Source: Pomphorhynchus laevis
Lineage: Eukaryota; Acanthocephala; Palaeacanthocephala; Echinorhynchida; Pomphorhynchidae
Reading direction: 5' to 3'
Assembly (NCBI GenBank): GCA_012934845.2
Contig: WNNJ02002384.1
Span: 62,001 to 126,000 of the forward strand
Length of the DNA stretch: 64,000 bases
In this document: positions 1-15,322 of the stretch, one piece after another
How the letters are laid out: the number at the start of each line of letters is the position of its first letter
How positions within the stretch are numbered: position 1 is the first letter of the stretch
Made by a program: the position numbers and the translations under genes
Notes under the pieces: model-generated
Databases searched by the model: none
The model's input: only the letters and a program-made list of their open reading frames with translations
What the model was told of the DNA's origin: nothing

Positions 1-2434
1 GATTCCATCCGGTTCATCAACATTCTATCCAACTACAATTACAAACTAATCTCCACTGCCCAAACACATATACTTGGTGGGACACTCAACATCATCGCTG
101 TCCCCGATCATTTTGCTGCCTACACCTCACTGTCCATCTCTGATCCTGGTCTATCCGATCACTTTCTTATCACCCTTGATCTCACTCACAATCACACCCC
201 TCCTCACACACCTACAATCCTACGTCGCCCTTGGAGAAATCTTGACCTCTCCCTTCTCCGCTCTGCCTTACTCAAATCATTTCTATCATTACCCACAATA
301 ACAAAATCATCTCCTCACGATCTCGCCTTTCGTTTTCGACTCTGAACTCACATCCACTCTCGATATTCTCTTGCCCTTCAAGTCTCACCCACACCGTCGC
401 TTGCACCGTGCCCCATGGTTTGACATCCAATGCCTACTCTCAAAGCGTCGACTCCGCCATGCTTTTCGAGTCTATCACCGCTCTCTCAGACGCGATTTCC
501 GCTCGATCACTCCGTCTTTCCGTGATTCCTATCTTGCTCTTCGCCGGTCTCATCTCCACCTACTACGTACCAAATGCAACTCCTTCTGGCAGCATAAAAT
601 CATCACTTCATTCAACTCTAAGACTCTCTGGCATACTTTTAACTCAATCCTGGCTCGTTCCTCTACGCCTTGCAACATCAATGCTAATGATTATTCGTCA
701 TTTCTCCAGACTAAAGTATCCACGCTGCTCTCTCACACCCCGGTCTCCATCCCATCCCACTCTGCCCAGTCTACTCTCATCCTTCCGGAACTCTTTCATC
801 TTCTCCCTGTATCACCTACAGAAGTATCATCTGTCCTCATGTCCTTGCCCAACAAAACCTCATCTGCCGATCCCCTGCCTACTCACATATCAAAATCTAT
901 ATGCTCATCGATATCCCTATTTCTCACAAACCTTGTTAAACTCGTCCATCCGCAGTCGTATCTTCCCTTCACACTGGAAATCCGCAATCGTTCGTCTCCT
1001 CCTTAAGAAACAATCGCTCGACCCCTCCTTTCTTCAAGCTATCACCCCATTTCACTATTCCCTACTCTTTCAAAGCTCTTAGAACGCCTCATCTTAATAC
1101 AAATCAACGCTTATCTCTCCTCATCCAATCTGTACCCTCCTTTCCAATCCGCTTTCCGCTCTAATCACTCGACAGAAATCGCATGCATAAAAGTGTACAA
1201 CGACTTACTCATTTCTCGAGACAAGGCTCTATATAGTGTTCTCATCTCCCTCGACCTCTCCTCCGCATTCGACATTGTCGACCACTCCGTCCTCCTTTCT
1301 CGCCTTCGTTATGATTACGGCTTTTCTTCCTCCTCCGTAGCTTGGTTCGCCTCATATCTATCCGACCGTTCCTTTCGCGTCTGTTCTAATTCATCATCCT
1401 CCCCTCCCATCCCTATTTTTGCGGGGTTCCACAAGGTTCAGTCCTAGGTTCCCTGCTTTTCTCTCTTTTGCTTGGCGATCTCTCTCCATTTATCAAACCT
1501 TACTCCTTTAACGTCATGCAATACGCCGATGACATTCTAATCTATGCTCATGCACCCGCACATCGCATACACGATATCGGCATTTCTGCCTCCAACTGTC
1601 TTTCTTCTATCTACAAACGTCTCTCCAATCTCCATCTCGTTCTAAACGCCGAAAAGTCCAAAATAATGTGGATCCTTCCCCGTAAACCAAGCATATCTCC
1701 TCCCATTGTATCTTTTGCCTCATCGATCATCCCTATAGTCCACAATCTCACTTTCTTAGGCTTCCATTTCGATGATCACCTTTCCCTTAAACCCTTCGTC
1801 CGTGACAAGGTCCGCTCGTCTAACTTAATTCTTCGTGACATCCGCCGTATCCGCCCCCTTATCGACTTCCGTTCTTGTATGTCTCTTCTTTCATCGCTTC
1901 TTTTCCCTAAAATCGATTACTGCCTTAGCCTTTTCGCCAATTCTCCAAAATCCATCATCCTACCCCTACAACGAATAATCAACACCGCCGTTCGAGTGCT
2001 CTTTCGTCTCCGTCGCTTCGACCACACATCCACATATTTTGCCCAACTCTCCTGGCCCACCATCCACATCCGCATCAAACTCCGCCTTCTTCTCGTTACT
2101 TTTCGTCTCATCGCTGTCGGCTCCCCATCGTTCATCAACCTTCCTTTCTTAGACGATACTCGCCCCACCTCGCTATCGCTTCGTTCCTGTCATACCCTCT
2201 TACTCCACGTTCCTAATTACTCCAACAACTACGGTCTCCGATCCTTCCTCGTCGCCGCCTCACTCGCCTGGAATCAACTCCCTCTCGACGTCCGCCGCGC
2301 TCCCTCCTTTATCACATTCAAACACCTCCTCCGTTCACACCTTCTCGACACCTGATTCACAGTTTTGTTTTGTTGTGGTCATGTAAGCATGCGCTGGCAC
2401 GCGTTTGCCACATTAAAATAAATCCTTTTTTAAA
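1..2434 (+). pseudogene. CR1/L2-like non-LTR retrotransposon, 3' part, frameshifted
   Basis: The plus strand encodes the end of an endonuclease domain (frame 1, with the terminal motif LSDHF near 160), a linker, a reverse transcriptase and a C-terminal region. RT blocks seen are LDLSSAFDIVDH (about 1250-1285), GVPQGSVLG (about 1426-1450) and the catalytic QYADD (about 1518). The C-terminal part, with LGFHFDDHLSLK and then LQRIINTAVRVLFRLRR, WNQLPLDVR and a final FKHLLRSHL, is typical of CR1/L2-group elements. The reading frame moves 1 to 2 (near 300-350), 2 to 3 (near 950), 3 to 2 (near 1075) and 2 to 1 (near 1420), so the copy is dead. The stop is at 2353-2355. The 3' UTR ends near 2434 in AAAATAAATCCTTTTTTA, which matches the end of the inverted copy at 17897. 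The 5' end lies outside the window. Group assignment is from motif style; the exact clade is uncertain. Confidence 0.88.
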
Positions 2435-3579
2435 CGTGAGTCCAAACATTGCAGTTCTTGTTGTCGCATCCAACATCGTTGACGTATATGAGCATTTTGA
2501 AATCCGCAAACAAACGGATATCATCAATAGTATGGTCACACGATTCTGTGATAATGATATGGCCTAGATATTACATTTATCAGCCAACAAATTTAAATAC
2601 CGTGCGTATATCAACGTTTCATTTGTTTTTAAGCGAATGTAGGCTTGACAAAAGTTGCTTCTAACATCTCAATTGCTTCCTCAAATGTTTCGCATGATCC
2701 GATTACTATGCAAAGGCCTGATGAAATTAGATTAACAAGGATACTCCTTTTAAGCTTATGTCGCCTCTAGGTAGACCACGGTCGGTCTTCTTAAACGTTT
2801 TTCCAGTGCTGCCATTCTCTTTCAGCATTAGGGTCGTTAGGTCTAATATTAAGTGGTGATGGTGTAAAAACCTTGTCCATGTATAAATTGATAAATTATA
2901 TTTTGTAATATAAACAACCAAAAACTAATGCTTTTTTGAACAGCATATAAATCCCAATAATCACAGCACATTATAATATAATCATAACACAATATAATCA
3001 TTACATTCTTTGTCACTGTCTCTACTAAAATTGTCATTATTCGAGCACATAATCTTCAAATTACCTGGTAGATCTCTGACATTGATCTCTGACTCATGAA
3101 TGGCATGGTATATTTATCCAATTCTCTTCAGATAAATATATGCAATGTCGCGAATATACGACATTTCTATACGATCAGGTGTATTTTAATAGCAATGGAT
3201 AACCTTAGGTACTATATTATAGTGCCGGAGGTGATATTATATTCAAGTGTCGGAGGTTTGGAAACACTATTCCATAAAGTTGTAATGCAAACAAGGCAAT
3301 CTATGTTATGTATAAAATTACAGATCTGTGTGTGATTTAATGTTCACATATTCATTACTTAAGTAATTCATATTACGTCATTTTATATCAAGTAATTTTG
3401 TCAAATTGTTGATTTCATCTAGTGGTAAACTAAAAAATTGTTGTACTTTTAAATTTTCTTATTTTTATATATCTTGTTTCCAGCTTTTAAATTAGACTTT
3501 TATTATAAAAGTCGATTATATTATGATCGACTAAAAAATATTATTAAATGAACTAGTGATCTAGTAATGATTTAATCGT
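2435..3579. other. Spacer, no gene seen
   Basis: AT-rich unique-looking sequence between the retrotransposon and the satellite. Open frames here are short (under 80 codons) and give low-complexity peptides with no recognisable motif. Confidence 0.6.
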
Positions 3580-6500
3580 ATGTATATATTAGCATGATTA
3601 TATATATCGAAAGCCAATAGTCAATTTAAATAACATACGATGTATCAGAATTCGGATTAGATGTCATCAGAAGGAACTGCTATTCTATCAAGTTTCGACC
3701 CCAATTCCTTTACCCAACATAGCAGCGAGGCCAAATAAACTACAATAGCTATATATATTAGCATGATTATAAATATCGCAAGCCAATAGTCAATTCATAA
3801 CAAATGACTTTTATCGGAATAAGGATTAGAGGTCACCACGAGGAACCACTAGTTGATCAGATTCCGACCCCAATTCCTTGACTTAATATAGCAGTGAGGC
3901 TAAATAAACTACAATAGCTATATATATTAGCATGATTATAAATATCGCAAGCCAATAGTCAATTCATAACAAATGACTTTTATCGGAATAAGGATTAGAG
4001 GTCATCACGAGGAACTGCTATGTTATCAGGTTTTGACCCCAATTCCTCGACCCAACATAGCAGCGAGGCCAAATAAACTATAATAGCTATATATTAGCAT
4101 GATTATAAATATCGCAAGCCAATAGTCAATTCAAATGACATCCGATGTATCAGAATTTGGATTAGATGTCATCAGGAGGAACTGCTATTCTATAAGGTTT
4201 CGAACCCAATTTCTCTACCCAACATAGCAGCAAGGCCAAATAAACTACAATAGCTATATATATTAGCATGATTATAAATATCTCAAGCCAATAGTCAATT
4301 CATAACAAATGACTTTTATAGGAATAAGGATTAGAGGTCATCACGAGGAACTGCTATGTTATCAGGTTTCGACCCCAATTCCAAACCCAACATAGCAGTG
4401 AGGCCAAATAGCCTATAATAGTTATATATTAGCATGATTATAAATATCGCAAGCCAATAGTCAATTCAAAAAACATACGATGTATAAGAATTTTGATTAG
4501 ATGTCATCAGGAGGAACTGCTATTCTATCTGGATTCGACCCCAATTCCTCTACCCAACATAGCAGCAAGGCCAAATAAATTACAATAGCTATATATATTA
4601 GCATGTTTATAAATATCGCAAGCCAATAGTCAATTCATAACAAATGACTTTTATCGGAATAAGGATTAGAGGTCATCACGAGGAACTGCTATGTTATCAG
4701 GTTTTGACCCCAATACCTCGACCCAACATAGCATCGGGCCAAATAAACTACAATAGCTATATATAGGCATGATTATAAATATCGCAAGCCAATAGTCAAT
4801 TCAAATAACATACGATGTATCAGAATTTGGATTAGATGTCATCAGGAGGAACTGCTTTTCTATCAGGTTTCGACCCTAATTCTTCTACCCAACATAGCAG
4901 CGAGGGTAAATAAACTACAATAGCTATATATATTAGCATGATTATAAATATCGCAAGCCAATAGTCAATTCATAACAAATGACTTTTATCGGAATTATTA
5001 TTAGAGGTCATCACGAGGAACTGCTATGTTATCAGGATTCGACCCCAATTCCAAACACAACATAGCAGTGAGACCAACTAAACTACAATAGCTATATATA
5101 TTAGCATGATTATAAATATCGCAAGCCAATAGTCAATATAAAACAAATGACTTTTACCGGAATAAGGATTAGAGGTCATCACGAGGAACTGCTATGTTAT
5201 CAGGTTTTGACCCCAATTCCTCGACCTAATATAGCAGCGAGGCCAAATAAACTATAATAGCTATATTTTAGCATGATTATAAATATCGCAAGCCAATAGT
5301 CAATTCAAATAACATACGATGTATCAGAATTAGGAATAGATATCATCAGGATGAACTGCTTTTCTATCAGGTTTCGAACCCAATTCTTCTACCCAACATA
5401 GCAGCGAGACCAAATAAACTACAATAGCTATATATATTAGCATGATTATAAATATCGCAAGTCAATAGTCAATTCATAAGAAATGACTTTTATCGGAATA
5501 AGGATTAGAGGTCATCACGAGGAACTGCTACGATATCAGGTTTCGACCCCAATTCCAAACCCAACATGGCAGTGAGGCCAAATAAACTACAATAGCTATA
5601 TATATTTGCATGATTATTAATATCGCAAGCCAATAGTCAATTCATAACAAATGACTTTTATCGGAATAAGGATTAGAGGTCATCACAAGGAACTGCTATG
5701 TTATCAGGTTTTGACCCAATTCCTTGACCCAACATAGCAGCGAGGCTAAATAAACTATAATACCTATATATTAGCATGATTATAAATATCGCAAGCTAAT
5801 AGTCAATTCAAATAATATACGATGTATCAGAATTAGGATTAGATATCATCAGGAGGAACTGCTTTTCTATCAGGTTTCGACCCTAATTTCTCTACCCAAC
5901 ATAGCAGCAAGGCCAAATAAACTACAATAGCTATATATTTTAGCATGATTACAAATATCGCAAGCCAATAGTGAATTCATAACAAATGACTTTTATCAGA
6001 ATAAGGATTAGAGGTCATCACGAGGACCTGCTATGTTATCATGTTTTGACCCCAATTCATCGACCCAACATAGCAGCGAGGCCAAATAACCTATAATAGC
6101 AATATATTAGCATGATTATAAATATCGCAAGCCAATAGTCAATTCAAATGACATACGATGTATCAGAATTTGGATTAGATGTAATCATAGGGAACTGCTA
6201 TTCTATAAGGTTTCGAAACCAATTTCTCTACCCAACATAGCAGCAAGGCCAAATAAACTACAATAACTATATATATTAGCATGATTATAAATATCTCAAG
6301 CCAATAGTCAATTCATAACAAATGACTTTTATCGGAATAAGGATTAGAGATCATCAAGAAGAACTGCTATGTTATCATGTTTTGACCATAATTCCTCGAC
6401 CCAATATAGCCGCGAGGCTAAATAACCCGTAATAGCTATATATTAGCATTTTTATAAATATCGCAAGCCAATAGTCAATTCAAATGACATACGATGTATC

Positions 6501-9500
6501 AGAATTTGGATTAGATGTCATCAGGAGGAACTGCAATTCTATCAGGTTTCGACCCCAATTCCTCTACCCAACATAGCAGCAAGACCAAATAAATTACAAT
6601 AGCTATATATATTAGCATGATTATAAATATCGCAAGCCAATAGTCAATTCATAACAAATGACTTTCATCGGAATAAGGATTAAAGGTCATCACGAGGAAC
6701 TGCTATGCTATCAGGTTTTGACCCCAATAACTCGACCCAACATAGCATCGAGGCCAAATAAACTACAATAGCTATATATTAGCATGATTATAAATATCGC
6801 AAGCCAATAGTCATTTCAAATAACATACGATGTATCAGAATTTGGATTTGATGTCATCAGGAGGAACTGCAATTCTATCAGGTTTCGACCCTAATTCTTC
6901 TACCCAACATAGCAGCGAGGCTAAATAACCCATAATAGCTATATATTAGCATGATTATAAATATCGCAAGCCAATAGTCAATTCAAATGACATACGATGT
7001 ATCAGAATTTGGATTAGATGTCATCAGGAGGAATTGCAATTCTATCAGGTTTCGACCCCAATTCCTCTACCCAACATAGCAGCAAGACCAAATAAATTAC
7101 AATAGCTATATATATTAGCATGATTATAAATATCGCAAGCCAATAGTCAATTCATAACAAATGACTTTCATCGGAATAAGGATTAAAGGTCATCACGAGG
7201 AACTGCTATGTTATCAGGTTTTGACCCCAATTCCTCGACCCAACATAGCAGCGAGGCCAAATAAACTATAATAGCTATATTTTAGCATGATTATAAATAT
7301 CGCAAGCCAATAGTCAATTCAAATAACATACGATGTATCAGAATTAGGATTAGATATCATCAGGAGGAACTGCTTTTCTATCAGGTTTCGACCCCAATTC
7401 TTCTACCCAACATAGCAGCGAGACCAAATAAACTACAATAGCTATATATATTAGCATGATTATAAATATCGCAAGCCAATAGTCAATTCATAAGAAATGA
7501 CTTTTATCGGAATAAGGATTAGAGGTCATCACGAGAAACTGCTATGTTATCAGGTTTCGACCCCAATTCCAAACCCAACATAACAGTGAGGCAAAATAAA
7601 CTACAATAGCTATATATATTAGCATGACTATAAATATCGCAAGCCAATAGTCAATTCATAACAAATGTTTTTTATCGGAATAAGGTTAGAGGTCATCACA
7701 AGGAACTGCTATGTTATCAGGTTTTGACCCAATTCCTCGACCCAACATAGCAGCGAGGCCAAATAAACTATAATACCTATATATTAGCATGATTATAAAT
7801 ATCGCAAGCCAATAGTCAATTCAAATAACATACGATGTATCAGAATTAGGATTAGATATCATCAGGAGGAACTGCTTTTCTATCAGGTTTCGAACACAAT
7901 TTATCTAACCAACATGGCAGCAAGGCCAAATAAACTACAATAACTATATATTTTAGCATGTTTATAAATATCGAAAGCCAATAGTGAATTCATAACAAAT
8001 GACTTTTATCGGAATAAGGATTAGGGGTCATCACGAGGAACTGCTATGTTATAAGGTTTCGACCCCAATTCCTCGACCTAACATAGCAGTGAGGACAAAT
8101 AAACAACAATAGCTATATATTAGCATGATTATAAATATCGCAAGCCAATAGTCAATTCATAACAAATGACTTTTATCGTAACAATGATTAGAGCTAATCA
8201 CGAGAATCTGCTATGTTATCAGGTTTTCACCACAATTCCTCGACCCATCATAGCAGCGAGGTTAAATAAACTACAATAGCTATATATTAGCATGATTATA
8301 AATATCGCAAGTCAATAGTCAATTCAAATAAGATACGATGTATCAGAATTTGGATTAGATGTCATCAGTAGGAACTGCTATTCTATCAAGTTTCTACCCC
8401 AATTCTACTACCCAACATAGCAGCGAGGCCAAATAAACTACAATAGCTATATATATTAGCATGATTATAAATATCGCAAGCCAATTGTCAATTCATAACA
8501 AATGACTTTTTTCGGAATAAGGATTAGAGATGATCTTGAGGAACTGCTATGTTATCAGGTTTCGACCCCAATTCCAAACCCAACATAGCAGTGAGGCCAA
8601 CTAAACTACAATGGCTATATATATTAGCATGATTATAAATATCCCAAGCCAAAAGTCAATTCATAACAAATGACTTTTATCGGAATAAGGATTAGTGGTC
8701 ATCACGAGGAACTGCTATTTTATCATGTTTTGACCCTAATTCCTCGACTCAACATAGCAGCGAGGCCAAATAAACTATAATTGTTATATTTTAGCATGAT
8801 TATAAATATCGCAAGCCAATAGTCAATTCAAATAACATACGATGTATCAGAATTAGGATTATATATCATCAGGAAGAACTGCTTTTCTATCAGGTTTTGA
8901 CCCAATTCTTCTACCCAACATAGCAGCAAGACCAAATAAACTACAACAGCTATATATATTAGAAGGATTATAAAAATCGCAAGCCAATACTCAATTCATA
9001 AGAAATGACTTTTATCGGAATAAGGATTAGAGTTCATCACGATGAACTGCTATGTTATCAGGTTTCGACCCCAATTTCAAACCCAACATAGCAGTTAGGC
9101 CAAATATACTACAATTGCTATATATATTAGCATGATTATAATTATCGCAAGCCAATAGTCAATTCATAACAAATGACTTTTATCGGAATAAGGATTAGAG
9201 GTCATCACAAGGAACTGCTATGTTATCAGGTTTTGACCCAATTCCTAGCCCCAACATAGCAGCGAGGCCAAATAAACTATAATACCTATATATTAGCATG
9301 ATAATAAATATCGCAAGCCAATAGTCAATTCAAATAATATACGATGTATTAGAATTAGGATTAGATATCATCAGGAGGAACTGCTTTTCTATATGGTTTC
9401 GACCCCAATTTCTCTACCCAACATAGCAGCAAGGCCAAATAAACTACATTAGCTATGTATTTTAGCATGATTATAAATATCTCAAGCCAATAGTTTATTA

Positions 9501-12500
9501 ATACACATGACTTTTATCGGAATAAGGATAAGATGTCATCACGAGGAACTGCTATGTTATAATGTTTCGACACCAATTCCTCCACTCAACATAGGAGCGA
9601 AGCCAAATAAACTATAATAGCTATATATTAGCATGATTATAAATATCGCAAGCCAATAGTCAATTTAAATAACATACGATGTATCAGAATTAGGATAAAT
9701 GTCATTAGGAGCAACTGCTTTACTATCAAGTTTCTACCACAATTTCTCTACCCAATATAGCAGCAAGGCCAAATAAACTACAATAGCTATATATTTTAGC
9801 ATGATTATAAATATCGCAAGCCAATAGTCAATTCAAATAACATACGATGTATCAGAATTAGGATTAGATATCATTCAGAAGAACTGCTTTTCTATCAGGT
9901 TTCGACCCCAATTTCTCTACCCAACATAGCAGCAAGGCCAAATAAACTACAATAGCTATATCTTCTAGCATGATTATAAATATCGCAAGCCAATAGTGAA
10001 TTCAAATAACATACGATGTATCAGAATTTGGATTTGATGTCATCAGGAGGAACTGCTATTCTATCAGGTTTCGACTCCAATTCCTCTACCGAACATAGCA
10101 GCGATGCCAAATAAACTACAATAACTGTATTTATTAGAATGATTATATATATCGCAAGCCAATAGTCAATTCATGACAAATGACTTTTATCGTAATAAGG
10201 ATTAGATGTCATCAAGATGAACTGCTATGTTATCAGGTTTCGACCCCAATTCCTCGACCCAACATATCAGCGAGGCCAAATAAACTATAATAGCTATATA
10301 TTAGCATGATTATAAATATCGCAAGCAAATAGTCAATTTAAATAACATACGATGTATCAGAATTTGGATTAGATGTCATTAGGAGGAACTGCTATTCTAT
10401 CAGGTTTCGACCCCAATTCCTTTACTCGACATAGCAGCGAGGCAAAATAAACTACAATAGCTATATATATTAGCATGATTATAAATATCGCTAGTTAATA
10501 GTCAATTCATAACAAATGACTTCTATCGGAATAAGGATTAGAGGTCATCACGAGGAACTGCTATGTTATCAGGTTTTGACCCCAATTCCTCAACCCAACA
10601 TAGCAGCGAGGCCAAATAAACTATAATAGCTATATATTAGCATGATTATAAATATCGCAAGCCAATAATCAATTTAAATAACATACGATGTATCAGAATT
10701 AGGATTGGATGTCATTAGGAGGAACTGTTTTTCTATCAGGTTTCGACCCCAATTTATCTACCCAACATAGCAGAAAGGACAAATAAACTACAATAGCTAT
10801 ATATATTAGCATGATTATAAATTTCGCAAGCAAATAATCAATTCATAACAAATGACTTTTATCGGAATAATGATTAGAGGTCATCACGAGGAACTGCTAT
10901 GTTATCAGGTTTCGACCCCAATTCCAAACCCAACATAGCAGTGAGGCCAAATAAACTACATTTGCTATATATATAGCATGATTATATATATCGCAAGCCA
11001 ATAGTCAATTCATAACAAATGACTTCTATCGGAATAAGGATTAGAGGTCATCACGAGGAACTGCTATGTTATCAGGTTTTGACCCCAATTCCTCAACCCA
11101 ACATAGCAGCGAGGCCAAATAAACTATAATAGCTATATATTAGCATGATTATAAATATCGCAAGCCAATAATCAATTTAAATAACATACGATGTATCAGA
11201 ATTAGGATTAGATGTCATTAGGAGGAACTGTTTTTCTATCAGGTTTCGACCCCAATTTATCTACCCAACATAGCAGAAAGGACAAATAAACTACAATAGC
11301 TATATATATTAGCATGATTATAAATTTCGCAAGCCAATAATCAATTCATAACAAATGACTTTTATCGGAATAATGATTAGAGGTCATCACGAGGAACTGC
11401 TATGTTATCAGGTTTCGACCCCAATTCCAAACCCAACATAGCAGTGAGGCCAAATAAACTACATTTGCTATATATATAGCATGATTATAAATATCGCAAG
11501 CCAATAGTCGATTCATAACAAATGACTTTTATCGGAATAAGGATTAGAGGTCATCACGAGGAACTGCTATGTTATCAGGTTTTGACCCCAATTCCTCGAC
11601 CCAACATAGCAGCGAGGCCAAATAAACTATAATAGCTATATTTTAGCATGATTATAAATATCGCAAGCCAATAGTCAATTCAAATAACATACGATGTATC
11701 AGAATTAGGATTAGATATCATCAGGAGGAACTGCTTTTCTATCAGGTTTCGACCCCAATTCTTCTACCCAACATAGCAGCGAGACCAAATAAACTACAAT
11801 AGCTATATATATTAGCATGATTATAAATATCGCAAGCCAATAGTCAATTCATAACAAATGACTTTTATCGGAATTATTATTAGAGATCATCACGAGGAAC
11901 TGCTATGTTATCAGGTTTCGACGCCAATTTTTAACCCAACATAGCAGTGAGGCCAAATAAACTGCATTAGCTATATATATTAGCATGATTATAAATATCG
12001 CAAGCCAATAGTCGATTCATAACAAATGACTTTTATCGGAATTATTATTAGAGGTCATCACGAGGAACTGCCATGTTATCAGGTTTCGACCCCAATTCTA
12101 TACCCAACATAGCAGTGAGGCTAAATAAACTACATTAGCTATATATATTAGCATGATTATAAATATCGCAAGCCAATAGTCGATTCATAACAAATGAATT
12201 TTATCGGAATAAGGATTAGAGGTTATCACGAGTAACTGCTATGTTATCAGGTTTTGACCCCAATTCCTCGACCCAACATAGCAGCGAGGCCAAATAAACT
12301 ATAATAGCTATATATTAGCATGATTATAAATATCGCAAGTCAATAGTCAATTCAAATGACATACGATGTATCAGAATTTGGATTAGATGTCATCAGGAGG
12401 AATTGCTATTCTATCAGGTTTCGACCCCAATTTCTCTACCCAACATAGCATTATGGCCAAATAAACTACAATAGCTATATATATTAGCATGATTATAAAT

Positions 12501-15322
12501 ATCGCAAGCCAATAGTCAATTCATAACAAATGACTTCTATCAGTATAAGGATTAGAGGTCATCACGAGGAACTGCTATCTTATCTGGTTTTGACCCCAAT
12601 TCTTCGACCCATCATAGCAGCGAGGCAAATAACTATAATAGCTATATATTAGCATGATTATAAATATCGCAAGCCAATAGTTGATTCATAACAAATGACT
12701 TTTATCGGAATAAGGATTAGAGGTCATCACGAGGAACTGCTATGTTATCAGGTTTTGACCCCAATTCCTCGACCCAACATAGCAGCGAGGCCAAATAAAC
12801 TATAATAGCTATATTTTAGCATGATTATAAATATCGCAAGCCAATAGTCAATTCAAATAACATACGATGTATCAGAATTAGGATTAGATATCATCTGGAG
12901 GAACTGCTTTTCTATCAGGTTTCGACCCCAATTCTTCTACCCAACATAGCAGCGAGACCAAATAAACTACAATAGCTATATATATTAGCATGATTATAAA
13001 TATCGCAAGCCAATAGTCAATTCATAACAAATGACTTTTATCGGAATTATTATTAGAGATCATCACGAGGAACTGCTATGTTATCAGGTTTCGACGCCAA
13101 TTTTTAACCCAACATAGCAGTGAGGCCAAATAAACTGCATTAGCTATATATATTAGCATGATTATAAATATCGCAAGCCAATAGTCGATTCATAACAAAT
13201 GACTTTTATCGGAATTATTATTAGAGGTCATCACGAGGAACTGCCATGTTATCTGGTTTCGACCCCAATTCTATACCCAACATAGCAGTGGGGCTAAATA
13301 AACTACATTAGCTATATATATTAACATGATTATAAATATCGCAAGCCAATAGTCGATTCATAACAAATGACTTTTATCGGAATAAGGATTAGATGTTATC
13401 ACGAGTAACTGCTATGTTATCAGGTTTTGACCCCAATTCCTCGACCCAACATAGCAGCGAGGCCAAATAAACTATAATAACTATATTTTAGCATGATTAT
13501 AAATATCGCAAGCCAATAGTCAATTCAAATAACATACGATGTATCAGAATTTGGATTAGATGTCATCAGGAGGAACTGCTATTCTATCAGATTTCGACCC
13601 CAATTCCTCTACCCAACATAGCAGCGAGGCCAAATAATCTACAATAGCTATATATTAGCATGATTATAAATATCGCAAGCCAATAGTCAATTCATAACAA
13701 ATGACTTTTATCGGAATAAGGATTAGAGGTCATCACGAGGAACTGCTATGTTATCAGGTTTTGACCCAATTCCTCGACCCAACATAGCAGCGAGGCCATA
13801 TAAACTGTAATAGCTATATATTAGCATGATTATAAATATCGCAAGTCAATAGTCAATTCAAATGACATACGATGTATCAGAATTTGGATTAGATGTCATC
13901 AGGAGGAATTGCTATTCTATCAGGTTTCGACCCCAATTCCTCTACCCAACATAGCATTATGGCCAAATAAACTACAATAGCTATATATATTAGCATGATT
14001 ATAAATATCGCAAGCCAATAGTCAATTCATAACAAATGACTTCTATCAGTATAAGGATTAGAGGTCATCACGAGGAACTGCTATGTTATCAGGTTTTGAC
14101 CCAATTCCTCGACCCAACATAGCAGCGAGGCCATATAAACTGTAATAGCTATATATTAGCATGATTATAAATATCGCAAGCCAATAGTGAATTCAAATAA
14201 CATACGATGTATCAGAATTTGGATTTGATGTCATCAGGAGGAACTGCTATTCTATCAGGTTTCGACTCCAATTCCTCTACCCAACATAGCAGCGATGCCA
14301 AATAAACTACAATAACTGTATTTATTAGAATGATTATATATATCGCAAGCCAATAGTCAATTCATGACAAATGACTTTTATCGTAATAAGGATTAGATGT
14401 CATCAAGATGAACTGCTATGTTATCAGGTTTCGACCCCAATTCCTCGACCCAACATATCAGCGAGGCCAAATAAACTATAATAGCTATATATTAGCATGA
14501 TTATAAATATCGCAAGCAAATAGTCGATTCAAATAACATACGATGTATTAGTGTTAGGATTAGATGTCATCAGGAGGAACTGCTCTTCTTTCAGGTTTCG
14601 ACCCTAATTTCTCTACCTAACATAGCAGCAAGGCCAAATAAACTACAATAGCTATATATATTAGCATGATTATAAATATCGCAAGCCAATAGTCAATTCA
14701 TAACAAATGACTTTTATCGGAATAAGGATTAGAGGTCATCACGAGGAACTGCTAGGTTATCAGGTTTTGACCCCAATTCCTCGACTCAACATAGCAGCGA
14801 GGTTAAATAAACTATAATAGCTATATATTAGCATGATTATAAATATCGCAAGCCAATAGTCAATTCAAATAACATACGATGTATCAGAATTAGCATTAGA
14901 TGTCATCAGGAGGAACTGCTATTCTATCAGTTTTCGACCCCAATTTCTCTGCCCAACATAGCAGCAAGGCCAAATTAACTACAATAGCTATATATCAGCA
15001 TGATTATAAATATCGCAAGCCAATAGTCAATTCATAACAAATGAATTTTATGGGAATAAGGATTTGAGGTCATTACGAGGAACTGCTATTTTATCAGGTT
15101 TTGACCCCAATTCTTCGACCCAACATAGCAGCGAGGCCAAATAAACTATAATAGCTATATATTAGCATGATTATATATATCGCAAGCCAATAGTCAATTC
15201 ATAACAAATGACTTTTATCAAAATAAGGATTAGAGGTCATCAGGAGGAACTGCTATGTTATCAGGTTTCGACCCCAATTCTCCGACCCAACATAGCAGAT
15301 GGGCTAAATAAATTACAATAAT
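3580..15322. repeat. Satellite array, ~168-bp monomer, about 70 copies
   Basis: The landmark GCATGATTATAAATATCGCA recurs at 3592, 3761, 3930, 4097 and 4266 and so on, a period of 167-169 bp kept to about 15.3 kb. Two monomer classes mix along the array. Class A starts TCAATTCATAACAAATGACT and carries AGAGGTCATCACGAGGAACT. Class B starts TCAATTCAAATAACATACGA and carries AGATGTCATCAGGAGGAACT. Both share the tail AACATAGCAGCGAGGCCAAA. In class A, CTGCTATGTT and AACATAGCAG form a 10-bp inverted repeat around a loop of roughly 28-30 nt; class B keeps the right arm but the left is often CTGCTATTC or CTGCTTTTC. Edge monomers are diverged. No long open frame runs through it. A monomer of nucleosome size would suit heterochromatin or a centromere, but that is inference. 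Confidence 0.97.

Noticed and set aside
3580-15322. CRISPR array
   Set aside because: Units are contiguous ~168-bp monomers with no alternation of short repeat and unique spacer, and the genome is eukaryotic.
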